Below are positions 31,868 to 41,502 of a stretch of 44,831 bases of DNA, piece by piece. Under the pieces are notes generated by a model. It was not told the origin of the DNA, did no database searches, and saw only the letters and a list, made by a program, of their open reading frames with translations. A program made the translations under genes and the position numbers. The stretch lies in the NCBI GenBank assembly GCA_009699605.1, contig WLNW01000007.1, positions 1 through 44,831 on the forward strand. Reading direction: 5' to 3'. This DNA comes from Actinomycetota bacterium. Its GTDB lineage: Bacteria; Actinomycetota; Acidimicrobiia; Acidimicrobiales; WLNW01. Position 1 is the first letter of the stretch. Every line of letters begins with the position of its first letter.

Positions 31868-33331
31868 TTACCTCAGCTGCTCCGTGGTGGGCGTGATCGG
31901 GGCGGGGAGTTGCGTCGAGCCCATGAGCCAGGCGTCGGCCGCGGCTGCGGCCGAGCGACCTTCGGCGATGGCCCAGACGATCAGCGACTGACCGCGACCC
32001 ATATCGCCGGCGACGAAGACCCCATCAACGTTGGTGGCGAAGTGGTCGTCGCGGGCGACGTTGCCGCGGACAGTCAGATCGACGCCGAGGCCGTTGAACA
32101 GTGCACTGCGCTCGGGGCCCACGAAGCCCATGGCCAAGAACACGTAGTCGGCGGGGAGCTCGACGTCGGAGTCGGCGACCTTGTCGAAGCTCATGCGACC
32201 GTCGGCGAACGTCTGCTCGACGCGATGGGCCCGCAGCGCGGTGAGGCGCCCGTCTGCGTCGCCGAGGAAGCACTCGGTGTTGATGGCGTATTCGCGCTCA
32301 CCGCCCTCTTCGTGGGCCGAGGCAATGCGGTAGAGCATCGGGTACGTGGGCCACGGCATCGACGCCGAGCGCTCCTCGGGCGGCTTCGGCATGATCTCGA
32401 ACGACGTTACCGAGGCTGCACCTTGGCGGTGCGCGGTGCCGATGCAGTCGGCGCCGGTGTCACCGCCACCGATGACGATCACGTGCTTGCCCCGCACATC
32501 GATCGGCGAGACGTCCATGTCGCCGTGCTGTACGCGATTCGAAAGGGGCAGGTACTCCATGGCCTGGTACACGCCCTGCAGATCGCGTCCCTCGATCGGG
32601 AGGTCGCGCCACTGCGTGGCCCCACCGGCAAGCACGATCGCGTGGAAGTCACGCCGTAGGTCGTCGGCGGTGATGTCGACCCCGACGTTGACGCCGGTGC
32701 GGAAGATGGTTCCCTCGGCGCGCATCTGCTCGAGTCGGCGGTCAATGACGCGCTTTTCCATCTTGAACTCGGGGATGCCATAGCGGAGCAGGCCACCGAT
32801 GCGATCGGCGCGCTCGAACAGCGTGACTTCGTGGCCGGCGCGGGTGAGCTGTTGCGCCGCTGCGAGCCCGGCCGGCCCGGAGCCGACGACCGCAACGCGC
32901 TTGCCGGTTGTCTCGCGGGCGAGGATCGGCGTGACCCACCCTTCGTTGAACGCGCGCTCGATGATCTCGACTTCGACCTGCTTGATCGCAACAGGATCTT
33001 CGTTGATCCCGAGGACACAGGCGGCTTCACACGGCGCCGGGCAGAGCCGGCCCGTGAACTCGGGGAAGTTGTTGGTCGCGTGGAGCCGTTCGATCGCGTC
33101 GCGCCAGTGACCCCGGTACACGAGGTCGTTCCAGTCGGGGATGATGTTGCCGAGCGGGCAGCCGTTGTTGCAGAACGGGATGCCGCAGTCCATGCAGCGG
33201 CTGGCCTGCTGGACGAGCTTCTCGGTCGCGAAGGGCTCGTAGACCTCTTTCCAGTCGCGTAGCCGCACCGGAACCGGCCGGCGGGTCGGCGTCTCGCGTG
33301 GATGGTTGAGGAAACCTCGGGGATCTGCCAT
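31868..33331 (-). CDS. gltD: Glutamate synthase small subunit GltD
   Basis: A 487-aa NADPH-dependent flavoprotein subunit of glutamate synthase. Residues ~45-110 carry iron-sulfur motifs CMDCGIPFCNNGCPLGN (from Cys46) and LCPAPCEAACVLG. VAVVGSGPAGLAAAQQL binds FAD, RYGIPEFKMEKRVIDRR follows, and VIGGGDTGADCIG binds NADPH. The end FVAGDMGRGQSLIVWAIAEGR is standard. It supplies electrons to GltB, which makes glutamate from glutamine and 2-oxoglutarate. The track ORF extends to 33550 within gltB; the ATG at 33331 (MADPRGFLNHPRE) is the family start and lies 14 bases after the gltB stop. Confidence 0.95.
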   Translation of the reverse strand: MADPRGFLNHPRETPTRRPVPVRLRDWKEVYEPFATEKLVQQASRCMDCGIPFCNNGCPLGNIIPDWNDLVYRGHWRDAIERLHATNNFPEFTGRLCPAPCEAACVLGINEDPVAIKQVEVEIIERAFNEGWVTPILARETTGKRVAVVGSGPAGLAAAQQLTRAGHEVTLFERADRIGGLLRYGIPEFKMEKRVIDRRLEQMRAEGTIFRTGVNVGVDITADDLRRDFHAIVLAGGATQWRDLPIEGRDLQGVYQAMEYLPLSNRVQHGDMDVSPIDVRGKHVIVIGGGDTGADCIGTAHRQGAASVTSFEIMPKPPEERSASMPWPTYPMLYRIASAHEEGGEREYAINTECFLGDADGRLTALRAHRVEQTFADGRMSFDKVADSDVELPADYVFLAMGFVGPERSALFNGLGVDLTVRGNVARDDHFATNVDGVFVAGDMGRGQSLIVWAIAEGRSAAAAADAWLMGSTQLPAPITPTTEQLR

Positions 33332-33345
33332 GGTCGAGTCCTGTC

Positions 33346-36300
33346 TCAGCCGTGCGCCGCGGCCATGATGGCCTCGATCTCGTCGGCCCCGATCGCACGC
33401 GCGTTGCGGGCGGCTTCGAGGACCCGCTTGTAGTCCTGGGGCATCACCTTGACGAACCGTTCGCTGTCGTGGGCCCACCGGGCCAGGATCCGTGTACCGA
33501 CTGTGGATCCGGTCTCGGCGACGTGGCGGGCAATGTACTCGTGCACCCATTCGAGGTCGTCGGCATCGAGCGCTTCGAGGTCGACCATTTCGGGGTTCAC
33601 GCGCAGGTGGAAGCGGGCATCTTCATCGAAGACGTAGGCCACGCCACCCGACATGCCGGCGCCGAAGTTGCGGCCGGTGGGGCCGAGCACGATGGCCCGA
33701 CCGCCCGTCATGTACTCGCATCCGTGATCGCCGACGCCCTCGACCACCGCGATCGCGCCTGAGTTGCGCACGCAGAAGCGCTCGCCGACCAAGCCTCGGA
33801 TGTACGCCTCACCGCTGGTGGCGCCGTAGAGGATGACGTTGCCTGCGATGATGTTGTCCTCGGCGATAAAGGACGCATCGAGCGGCGGGCGCAGGGTGAG
33901 GCGGCCGCCTGACAGACCCTTGGCGAAGTAGTCGTTCGCGTCACCCTGCAGGCGCATCGTGATGCCCCTCGGCAAGAAGGCGCCGAAGCTGTTGCCGGCC
34001 GAGCCGGTGAAGGCGATCTGGATGGTGTCATCGGCGAGTCCGTTGCCACCCCAGCGTCGGGTGAGGGTGCTGCCGAGCATCGTGCCGACGGTGCGGTTGA
34101 CATTGCGGATGGGAAGCTCGATCGACACGGGTGTGCCATCGGCGAGCGCGTCGGCCGCCAACTCGATGAGCGTGTTGTCGAGGGCACGTTCGAGACCATG
34201 GTCTTGGCTGCGGACGCACTTGGACGCCTGACCGACCCACGGTGAATCGGGGAGGTGCAGGATCGGCGATAGGTCGAGCCCTGCAGCCTTCCAATGGCCG
34301 ATCGCGTCGGTGGTGTCGAGCAGGTCGACTCGTCCGATCGCTTCGTCGAGCGACCGCAGACCGAGCGAGGCGAGGTGCTCGCGCACCTCCTGCGCGATGT
34401 ATTCCATGAAGTTGACGACGAACTCGGGCTTGCCGCTGAAGCGCTTGCGGAGCTCCGGGTTCTGGGTGGCCACGCCCACCGGGCAGGTGTCGAGGTGGCA
34501 GACGCGCATCATGATGCAGCCGGACACCACCAAGGGAGCGCTCGCGAATCCGTACTCCTCGGCCCCGAGGAGCGCGGCGATCATCACGTCGCGTCCGGTC
34601 TTGAGCTGCCCATCGGCCTGCACCACGATGCGGTCGCGCAGACCGTTGAGGAGCAGCGTCTGCTGGGTTTCGGCCAGGCCGAGCTCCCACGGGGTGCCGG
34701 CGTGCTTGATGGAGGTGAGCGGCGAGGCCCCGGTGCCGCCGTCGTAGCCTGAGATGAGCACCACGTCGGCGTGGGCCTTCGACACGCCGGCCGCGACCGT
34801 GCCGACACCAACCTCGGCTACGAGCTTGACGTGCACGCGGGCCTGCGGGTTCGCGTTCTTGAGATCGTGGATCAACTGCGCGAGATCCTCGATGGAGTAG
34901 ATGTCGTGATGCGGCGGCGGTGAGATGAGGCCGACGCCCGCGGTGGAGTGCCGTGTGGCGGCGATCCACGGGTACACCTTCTTGCCCGGGAGCTGGCCAC
35001 CCTCGCCGGGTTTTGCACCCTGGGCCATCTTGATCTGCAGATCGTCGGCGTTGACGAGGTATTCGCTCGTGACCCCGAAGCGCCCCGACGCCACCTGCTT
35101 GACCGCCGAACGCCGGAGGTCGCCGTTGGGATCGCGCACAAATCGATCTGCGTCCTCGCCGCCCTCACCGGTATTGGATTTGCCGCCGATGCGGTTCATG
35201 GCGATGGCCAGGGTCTCGTGCGCCTCCTTCGAGATCGATCCGTAGCTCATGGCGCCGGTCGAGAACCGCGTCACGATCGACGCGACCGACTCGACCTCTT
35301 CGATCGGGACCGGGGTGACGGCCTCGTCGCGGAAGCGGAACAGGCCGCGGAGCGTGGCCAAGTTCTTCGACTGATCGTCGACGTTGCGCGTGTACTCCTT
35401 GAAGACGTCATAGCGCCCCGACCGCGTGGCGTGCTGCAGCTTGTAGACCGTCTCGGGGTTGAAGAGGTGGTATTCCCCTTCGCGCCGCCACTGGTATTCG
35501 CCGCCGTACTCGAGATCGCGATCGGCACGCTCGGAGGGGTTCGCCGCGTGGGCAAGCTCGTGGCGGGCGGCGACGCTCTGGGCCAACACCTCGAGACCCA
35601 CGCCGCTGATGCGGCTGACTGCGCCGGTGAAGTACTCGTCGACGACCTCGCGGCTGACGCCGAGCGCCTCGAAGATCTGCGCGCCCGTGTACGACTGCAC
35701 GGTGGAGATGCCCATCTTGGACATGACCTTCAAGATGCCGGTGGTCGCTGCCTTGATGTACTGCGCATGCGCCTTGAGCTTGTCCATGGCGGGCGTGAAC
35801 CCGTTGAGCCCGTGATCGATCAGCTGGTCGATCGACGCGAACGCGAGATACGGGTTCACGGCCGCGGCGCCGAACCCGACGAGCAGGCACAGGTGGTGGA
35901 CCTCGCGAGCCTCGCCGGTCTCGACGACGAGTCCGATTCGAGTGCGGGTTTTCTCGCGAATGAGGTGGTGGTGCACGCCGGCCGTGGCGAGCAGCATCGG
36001 GATCGGCGCGAGCGCAGCGGTGGTGCCGCGGTCGGAGAGCACGAGGAAGGTCGCGCCTCCGGCGATGGCCCTCGAGGCCTGCTCGCGGACGTCTTCGAGG
36101 GCGAGGCGAAGACCCTCGCCACCATCGGCCACCGGGTACAGGCACGAGATGACGACCGTCTTGAAGTCGCTGAGGCCACCGGGACCGTCGATACCGATCA
36201 GCTTGGCCAGCGCGGCGTCGTCGATGATCGGCGACCGTAGGAAGACCTGGCGGCAGGAGTCGGGGCCCGGTGCGAACAGGTTGCCTTCGGGGCCGAGCGA

Positions 36301-37980
36301 CCCGCCGACGGCAGTGACGAGCTCCTCGCGGATCGCGTCGAGCGGAGGGTTCGTGACCTGGGCGAACAGCTGTTGGAAGTAGTCGTAGAGCAGCCGCGGG
36401 CGCTTCGACAACACGGCGATGGGTGTGTCAGTGCCCATGGAACCGAGCGCCTCTTTGCCGCCGATTGCCATGGGTGCGAGCAGGATCTTGAGCTCTTCGT
36501 GGGTGTAGCCGAAAGTCTGCTGGAGCTGTGTGGTCTGACCCTCATCGCGTCGGGCCATCTCGCGGGGGGGAAGGTCGTCGAGCTCGACCAAGGACTGGTC
36601 GAGCCACTCCTGGTAGGGCCGGGCGAAGCAGAGCTCTTCTTTGATCTCGTCGTCGCGGACGATGCGTCCCTTCGACGTGTCGATGAGGAACATCTTGCCC
36701 GGCTGCAGCCGGCCCTTCTCGACGATGCTCGACGCCGGCACATCGACCACGCCGACCTCGGAGGCCATGACGACGAGACCGTCGTCGGTGACCCAGTAGC
36801 GCGACGGGCGGAGACCGTTGCGGTCGAGAACGGCTCCGATGACCGTGCCATCGGTGAACGCGATCGACGCGGGACCGTCCCATGGCTCCATGAGCGACGC
36901 GTGGAACTGGTAGAACGCGCGGCGCTCGGGCGAGATGAGATCGTCGTTCTCCCAGGGTTGCGGGATCATCATGAGCACGGCCTCGGGCAGCGAGTAACCG
37001 CCCATGTGCAAGAGCTCGAGCGCTTCGTCGAAGCTCATGGTGTCGCTGCCGCCCGGCGTGCAGATCGGGAACAGTCGCGACAGGTCACCGGGGATGAGGT
37101 CGGTCTTGAGGAGCGACTCGCGTGCCGCCATCCAGTTGCGGTTGCCCTGCACGGTGTTGATTTCGCCGTTGTGCGCGACGTAGCGGTACGGGTGCGCGAG
37201 CGGCCACGACGGGAACGTATTGGTGGAGAAGCGGCTGTGCACCAGCGCCATGGCCGATTCGACCCGCTCATCGGCGAGGTCGGGGAAGAACGGCGCGAGT
37301 TGCATCGTGGTCAACATGCCCTTGTACACGAACGTGCGACAGGACAGGCTGGGGAAGTAGACGCCGTCGTGCGCGGCCGACATGCCGCCCATGGCCTCGT
37401 TGAGTTCGTCGCCGCCCGCCGGCAGGTGGATCTCGTGCTCGAAACGCTTGCGCAGCATGTAGGTGGCGCGGTCGAGCGCGATGCCTGAGAGGTTCTTGCC
37501 GCTGACGAACAGCTGGGCGAAGTTCGGCATGGTGCGCACGGAGCCGACACCCAGGATGGACGGGTCGGTGGGCACGTCACGCCACCCGAGCACCTCGAGG
37601 CCTTCGTCGGCCACGATCTTCTGGATGGTCGCGACGGCCAGGCGTGCGGTTTCGTGATCCTGGGGCAAAAACGCGATGCCGGTGGCGTAGTGGCCTGCGG
37701 GAGGCAACTCGAACTCGACGACGTCGCGGAAATAGCGGTCGGGCAACTGGATCAGAATGCCCGCACCGTCGCCGGTGGCCTCGTCGGCGCCGGCCGCGCC
37801 GCGGTGGTCGAGGTTGCAGAGGGCGCCGACACCGAGTTGCACGATCCGATGGCTTTTGCGGCCCTGGAGATCGACCACGAAACTGACGCCGCAGGCGTCG
37901 TGCTCGAAGCGCGGGTCGTAGAGCCCCTGCGCAACGGGCGACGAGACGAACGGCACCGGGTTCGGGGTTACTCGTTGCAT
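33346..37980 (-). CDS. gltB: Glutamate synthase large subunit GltB
   Basis: A 1544-aa GltB of usual length. Cys30 in HDACGVSF is the class II amidotransferase nucleophile, so a 29-residue propeptide is removed. The N-terminal amidotransferase covers ~30-430, the central domain ~480-770, the FMN-binding synthase domain ~840-1210 with [20 protein letters not shown] and [12 protein letters not shown], and [17 protein letters not shown] binds the 3Fe-4S cluster. The C-terminal GXGXG beta-helix runs ~1260-1480 ([15 protein letters not shown]). The glutaminase, channel and synthase parts are all present. The ATG has GAGGAAGG just upstream and a ~100-base leader. It forms an operon with gltD. Confidence 0.97.
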   Translation of the reverse strand: MQRVTPNPVPFVSSPVAQGLYDPRFEHDACGVSFVVDLQGRKSHRIVQLGVGALCNLDHRGAAGADEATGDGAGILIQLPDRYFRDVVEFELPPAGHYATGIAFLPQDHETARLAVATIQKIVADEGLEVLGWRDVPTDPSILGVGSVRTMPNFAQLFVSGKNLSGIALDRATYMLRKRFEHEIHLPAGGDELNEAMGGMSAAHDGVYFPSLSCRTFVYKGMLTTMQLAPFFPDLADERVESAMALVHSRFSTNTFPSWPLAHPYRYVAHNGEINTVQGNRNWMAARESLLKTDLIPGDLSRLFPICTPGGSDTMSFDEALELLHMGGYSLPEAVLMMIPQPWENDDLISPERRAFYQFHASLMEPWDGPASIAFTDGTVIGAVLDRNGLRPSRYWVTDDGLVVMASEVGVVDVPASSIVEKGRLQPGKMFLIDTSKGRIVRDDEIKEELCFARPYQEWLDQSLVELDDLPPREMARRDEGQTTQLQQTFGYTHEELKILLAPMAIGGKEALGSMGTDTPIAVLSKRPRLLYDYFQQLFAQVTNPPLDAIREELVTAVGGSLGPEGNLFAPGPDSCRQVFLRSPIIDDAALAKLIGIDGPGGLSDFKTVVISCLYPVADGGEGLRLALEDVREQASRAIAGGATFLVLSDRGTTAALAPIPMLLATAGVHHHLIREKTRTRIGLVVETGEAREVHHLCLLVGFGAAAVNPYLAFASIDQLIDHGLNGFTPAMDKLKAHAQYIKAATTGILKVMSKMGISTVQSYTGAQIFEALGVSREVVDEYFTGAVSRISGVGLEVLAQSVAARHELAHAANPSERADRDLEYGGEYQWRREGEYHLFNPETVYKLQHATRSGRYDVFKEYTRNVDDQSKNLATLRGLFRFRDEAVTPVPIEEVESVASIVTRFSTGAMSYGSISKEAHETLAIAMNRIGGKSNTGEGGEDADRFVRDPNGDLRRSAVKQVASGRFGVTSEYLVNADDLQIKMAQGAKPGEGGQLPGKKVYPWIAATRHSTAGVGLISPPPHHDIYSIEDLAQLIHDLKNANPQARVHVKLVAEVGVGTVAAGVSKAHADVVLISGYDGGTGASPLTSIKHAGTPWELGLAETQQTLLLNGLRDRIVVQADGQLKTGRDVMIAALLGAEEYGFASAPLVVSGCIMMRVCHLDTCPVGVATQNPELRKRFSGKPEFVVNFMEYIAQEVREHLASLGLRSLDEAIGRVDLLDTTDAIGHWKAAGLDLSPILHLPDSPWVGQASKCVRSQDHGLERALDNTLIELAADALADGTPVSIELPIRNVNRTVGTMLGSTLTRRWGGNGLADDTIQIAFTGSAGNSFGAFLPRGITMRLQGDANDYFAKGLSGGRLTLRPPLDASFIAEDNIIAGNVILYGATSGEAYIRGLVGERFCVRNSGAIAVVEGVGDHGCEYMTGGRAIVLGPTGRNFGAGMSGGVAYVFDEDARFHLRVNPEMVDLEALDADDLEWVHEYIARHVAETGSTVGTRILARWAHDSERFVKVMPQDYKRVLEAARNARAIGADEIEAIMAAAHG

Positions 37981-38001
37981 CGAAGGCCTTCCTCGGGTTC
38001 C

Positions 38002-38014
38002 TCTGTCAGACAGA
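38002..38014. promoter_or_regulatory. 13-bp palindrome TCTGTC-A-GACAGA in the gltB leader
   Basis: Perfect 6-bp arms around one base lie 21 bases upstream of the gltB ATG, beside its Shine-Dalgarno. The loop is too small for an RNA hairpin of the full stem, so a DNA-binding site is more likely. Confidence 0.4.
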
Positions 38015-38075
38015 CGTGGGTGAGACGTTGACTGGCTCGAGGGACGACGCTGGCCCTACCTGCCGAGTAAGGAAT

Positions 38076-38112
38076 GTTATCGGGAGGGAAGGGCGTCCGA
38101 CTACTCGATAAC
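38076..38112. promoter_or_regulatory. Spaced inverted repeat GTTATCG-N23-CGATAAC between gltB and the aminopeptidase gene
   Basis: Perfect 7-bp arms with 30-bp centre-to-centre spacing (about three helical turns) flank the divergent promoter region. On the minus strand the arm nearer gltB contains TAACAT, a possible -10 box for gltB, so binding there could control gltBD. Confidence 0.45.
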
Positions 38113-38168
38113 GGTCACCAGCGCGCGAGAACCACAAGCCAAGCCCGTCCGCGAGGCAAGATATCCGC

Positions 38169-39464
38169 ATGCCCCGCCCCGATCCCGCCAGTTCCGACGC
38201 GTTCGCTCGCGACCTCTGCCGATTCATCGGAGCGTCCCCCTCCCCCTTCCACGCCGTCGAGTCCGCAGTCGCACGGCTGCGGGAAGGCGGGTTCACCGAA
38301 GTGCCGGGTGACGCTTCATGGCGCCTCGCCGCCGGTGGGTGGTTCGTTCGGCGCGGGGGCTCGCTCGTCGCGTTCCGTCTCCCCGAGAGCCCACTGCGCC
38401 GCTACCGCCTCATCGGGGCGCACACCGACTCACCCAACCTGCGTATCAAGCCGCTCCCCGACCGGTCGAGCGCGGGGGTGGCCCAGCTCGGCGTCGAGGT
38501 GTACGGCGGCGTCCTCCTCAACTCGTGGCTCGATCGCGACCTCGGGATGTCCGGACGCGTGGTGCGCCGAGACAACGGGCAGCTGCGAGAGACGCTCTTC
38601 GCGGTCGACGAACCGATCCTGCGCATCCCGCAGTTGGCGATCCACCTCGACCGCGATATCAACGAGCGCGGTCTCCTGCTCAACAAGCAGGCGCACCTGT
38701 CACCGATGTGGTGCTCGGCCGGGCCCGACGTTCCGTCGTTCCGCTCCTGGCTCGCCGGGTTGGTCGACTGCGCACCCGCGTCCATCGTGGGTTGGGACGC
38801 GATGCTTCACGACACGGCGGCACCAGCCATCGTCGGCATGGCCCGCGAGTTCATCAGCTCGGCCCGCATTGACAACCTGCTGTCTTGTCATGCCGCGGTC
38901 ACCGCCCTGTGCGCCGCCCCCACCGACACGGACACCGCCGAGGCGCAGGTCATCGCACTCTTCGACCACGAGGAGGTCGGCTCCACCTCTGACCGCGGGG
39001 CCGACGGCTCGTTCCTCGGATCGGTCCTCGAACGGGTGAGCGCCTCACAGGGCCTCGGCCGACCCGAGCATCTGGCGGCTTTGGCCGCGTCGCACTGCGT
39101 CTCGGCCGACTGCGCGCACGCCACGCACCCGAACTACGCCGACCGGCACGAACCCGACCACCCAATCGCCTTGAACGGTGGGCCGGTCGTCAAGGTGAAC
39201 TCGTCGATGCGCTACGCGACCGACGCGGCCTCCGCGGCACCCTTTCTCGAGGCGTGCGCGCGGATTGGAACCGATGTGCAGTGGTTCGTCACGCGCAGCG
39301 ATCTGGCCTGCGGGTCCACCATCGGGCCGGTCGCCGCCGCCCAGCTCGGAATCGCGACGGTCGATGTCGGCGTCCCACAGCTCGCAATGCACTCGATCCG
39401 CGAACTGTGCGGCGTGACCGACGCGGCCGTGTTCGCCTCGGTACTCGGCAGCTATCTCGGCTGA
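38169..39464 (+). CDS. M18 family aminopeptidase
   Basis: A 431-aa dinuclear zinc aminopeptidase of family M18 (aspartyl aminopeptidase-like). Metal ligands appear in IGAHTDSPNLRIKP (His85), NSWLDRDLGMSGRV, ALFDHEEVGSTSDRG (catalytic and ligand Glu) and the C-terminal QLAMHSIREL. It is cytoplasmic and removes N-terminal residues, typically acidic ones in this family. The length is standard. The ATG has CAAGAT six bases upstream, a weak form of the leaderless layout. It is divergent from gltB and overlaps the convergent cyclo-ligase gene by 13 bases. Confidence 0.93.
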   Translation: MPRPDPASSDAFARDLCRFIGASPSPFHAVESAVARLREGGFTEVPGDASWRLAAGGWFVRRGGSLVAFRLPESPLRRYRLIGAHTDSPNLRIKPLPDRSSAGVAQLGVEVYGGVLLNSWLDRDLGMSGRVVRRDNGQLRETLFAVDEPILRIPQLAIHLDRDINERGLLLNKQAHLSPMWCSAGPDVPSFRSWLAGLVDCAPASIVGWDAMLHDTAAPAIVGMAREFISSARIDNLLSCHAAVTALCAAPTDTDTAEAQVIALFDHEEVGSTSDRGADGSFLGSVLERVSASQGLGRPEHLAALAASHCVSADCAHATHPNYADRHEPDHPIALNGGPVVKVNSSMRYATDAASAAPFLEACARIGTDVQWFVTRSDLACGSTIGPVAAAQLGIATVDVGVPQLAMHSIRELCGVTDAAVFASVLGSYLG

Positions 39465-40063
39465 TCGGCGTTGCCGGGCGGGGGGTACACGATCCCCCGA
39501 TCGGTGATCACCAGATCGAGGGGAACGTCCCACGCCGACCGCTCGACCTCGCTCACCTGCTGCCAGTGGTACGCGAGACCGATGAGCAGCGGCGGTGTGC
39601 CGGATACCCGTCGCGTCGCGAACGTTCGGTCGTAGTACCCGGCTCCTGAACCTACGCGCGTCAACGAGGCGTCGAACGCCACGAGCGGCACGAGGACCAC
39701 GACGAGGTTGTCGAGGTCGTCGAGCACCCACCGCGGCGCGTTCGCAGGCGGCACCGGTATGCCGTGATGACCCGGTTCGAGGACGGTGTCCGCGGTGTAT
39801 GAAGCGAATTCGAGCGCCGAGGGCTGTGCTCGGTTGCGCACGACGGGAAGAGCGACCGCCGCGTGCCGGCGCCACGCAGCCCGCACGATGGGCGACGGGT
39901 CGAGCTCTCCGCGGCGCGCGACATAGGCCGCGACGCGGGCCGCAGTCGAGAGCGCAGGTACGGTCGCCGCGTTGGCTGCGACCGCAACGGCCGCGTCGCG
40001 ACGCACCGACCGGGCGAGCGCGTGCCGTCGTGCGAGAACGCGAGAGCGATCGAAGTCGGCCAC
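39452..40063 (-). CDS. 5-formyltetrahydrofolate cyclo-ligase
   Basis: A 203-aa enzyme that converts 5-formyl-THF to 5,10-methenyl-THF with ATP. The signature TRVGSGAGYYDRTFATR near residue 145 is the conserved nucleotide/folate loop, preceded by LVVVLVPLVAFDASL and followed by LLIGLAYHWQQV. The track ORF starts at 40210 inside the divergent spacer. The GTG at 40063 (VADFDRSRVLARR) gives the normal length, and CAAACT seven bases upstream is a weak -10-like hexamer. The 3' end overlaps the aminopeptidase gene. Confidence 0.88.
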   Translation of the reverse strand: MADFDRSRVLARRHALARSVRRDAAVAVAANAATVPALSTAARVAAYVARRGELDPSPIVRAAWRRHAAVALPVVRNRAQPSALEFASYTADTVLEPGHHGIPVPPANAPRWVLDDLDNLVVVLVPLVAFDASLTRVGSGAGYYDRTFATRRVSGTPPLLIGLAYHWQQVSEVERSAWDVPLDLVITDRGIVYPPPGNADQPR

Positions 40064-40185
40064 AGCATGCAGTTTGGCACACCGCGAGATTTGGTCAGAA
40101 GCGCGACAATGGGCTCGAATGAGCGACGGAGCGGCGGGAAGAAATCCGTACTCCGGGCGATCACGACTCTGGAAGGGTGAGCGAT

Positions 40186-40659
40186 ATGGGCAATTCGCAC
40201 ACGCCGTCAACCTCCGCCGAAGCGTCTGTCGTTGCGCCGCTGATCCCCCGGGTACAACCCGAGCTGGCGCAGTGGAAGGTTTTCCTGCACGCCGAGGACC
40301 GACGTTCCGCGGAGTTCCACTTCGCCCTGGCCATCGTCACCATCGGACTGCACCGCTCCGGTGATCTCGACGCCGCATGCGTGCTGCTCGACCACGAGCT
40401 CCGCCCGACCGACCATGTCGGGATCTTGTGCGCCGACGAGCTGAGCGTGCTGCTCTCCCCCGTCGAGTCGATCCAGCATGCCCAGAACTTGGTGCGGCGG
40501 CTCGACGCAGCGTTCGATCACGTCGCGATCGACACGCACATCGGCTGGGCGATGCGCAACGACGGCCACGGACTGTTCCACGCAGCGGCGCGCGCCGACG
40601 CGGCGATGCTCACCGCCAAAGGCCACGGCAACCTCGCGCCCGATCTCCCCAAGCGCTGA
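40186..40659 (+). CDS. Degenerate GGDEF-domain protein
   Basis: A 157-aa cytoplasmic protein. From ~35 to the end it follows a GGDEF (diguanylate cyclase) fold: LRPTDHVGILCADELSVLLS aligns with the R-x-x-D...GGDEF-x-x-L segment, HIGWAMRNDGHGLFHAAARADAAMLTAKGHGN with the final strand and the ADxAMYxAK helix. The GGDEF motif is CADEL, so both glycines are lost and cyclase activity is not expected, although Asp-Glu remain. It may be a GTP- or c-di-GMP-responsive or structural relative. I prefer ATG 40186 with GGAAGG nine bases upstream over the GTG at 40177, which directly abuts that sequence. Confidence 0.75.
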   Translation: MGNSHTPSTSAEASVVAPLIPRVQPELAQWKVFLHAEDRRSAEFHFALAIVTIGLHRSGDLDAACVLLDHELRPTDHVGILCADELSVLLSPVESIQHAQNLVRRLDAAFDHVAIDTHIGWAMRNDGHGLFHAAARADAAMLTAKGHGNLAPDLPKR

Positions 40660-40674
40660 CCACCGTCACGGCGC

Positions 40675-40680
40675 TACGTT
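40675..40680 (+). promoter_or_regulatory. TACGTT -10 box, leaderless layout
   Basis: TACGTT ends six bases before the ATG at 40687, with no Shine-Dalgarno. Confidence 0.6.
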
Positions 40681-40686
40681 CGGCCC

Positions 40687-41496
40687 ATGCCGTTCGCCGC
40701 TGTTCGTGATATCGAGATTTACTACGAGATCCACGGCTCCGGCCCCCTCGTGCTGTCCATCAGCGGTTCGGGCAATGATCTCCGATCGAATCCGCTTCGG
40801 TCCGAAGGTGCGCTCGAGCAGCATTTCACGACGCTCGTGTACGACCAGCGCGGGCTCGGCCAGACCAGCAAGCCCGACGAGCCTTACACCATGGCCGACT
40901 ACGCCGATGACGCCGCTGCACTGCTCGACGCGGTGGGATGGTCATCGGCCCATGTGGTCGGTCTCTCGTTCGGCGGCATGGTCGCGCAGCGCCTAGCGAT
41001 CGACCATCCTGCGCGTGTCGAGCGGCTCGTGATGGGTTGCACCTCCGCTGGTGGTGTTGGTGGATCGTCGTTCGATCTCCGGCTGAACGACACCCTCGAA
41101 CCCGACGCGCGCCGACGCGCATCTCTCGAACTGCTCGACAGCCGCTGTGATTTCACCGTCGACCCGCCGGTGATCGCGCCTGGGCTCGAGTCACTCGTCG
41201 CGCTGTTCACCCGACTAGTGGCTGCGGATCCCGATGATCCGGCACGCGCCATGGGCATGCGGCGCCAACTCGACGCTCGCGCCGATCACGATGCCTCGCC
41301 GGACCTCGGCCGGATCGTGTCGCCCACGCTCGTGATCGGTGGTCGCTTCGACCGGCAGGCGCCGCTCGCCAACAGCGAGTATCTCGCCGCGCGCATCCGT
41401 GGCGCGCGGTTGCTCGTGGCCGACGGCGGCCACGCCTTCATGCTGCAGGATCCCGCCGCTTGGCCGATCATCGTCGCGTTCTTGAACGCTTCCTGA
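40687..41496 (+). CDS. Alpha/beta hydrolase, esterase/lactonase-like
   Basis: A 269-aa hydrolase. The nucleophile elbow is VVGLSFGGMVAQ (Ser94), the acid lies in VIGGRFDRQAP (Asp222) and the base in DGGHAFMLQDP (His249). YDQRGLGQTSKP is the typical strand-4 motif. The oxyanion segment is LSISGSGND, where most relatives have HG. This resembles 3-oxoadipate enol-lactonase-type hydrolases, but the substrate is unknown. The start is fixed by the TACGTT box. It converges on the acyl-CoA synthetase gene, six bases away. Confidence 0.9.
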   Translation: MPFAAVRDIEIYYEIHGSGPLVLSISGSGNDLRSNPLRSEGALEQHFTTLVYDQRGLGQTSKPDEPYTMADYADDAAALLDAVGWSSAHVVGLSFGGMVAQRLAIDHPARVERLVMGCTSAGGVGGSSFDLRLNDTLEPDARRRASLELLDSRCDFTVDPPVIAPGLESLVALFTRLVAADPDDPARAMGMRRQLDARADHDASPDLGRIVSPTLVIGGRFDRQAPLANSEYLAARIRGARLLVADGGHAFMLQDPAAWPIIVAFLNAS

Positions 41497-41502
41497 CCCT
41501 GC

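Noticed and set aside
37981-38168. Riboswitch or attenuator in the gltB leader
   Set aside because: I found only short DNA-level palindromes and no conserved aptamer features such as paired stems with a terminator/antiterminator choice.
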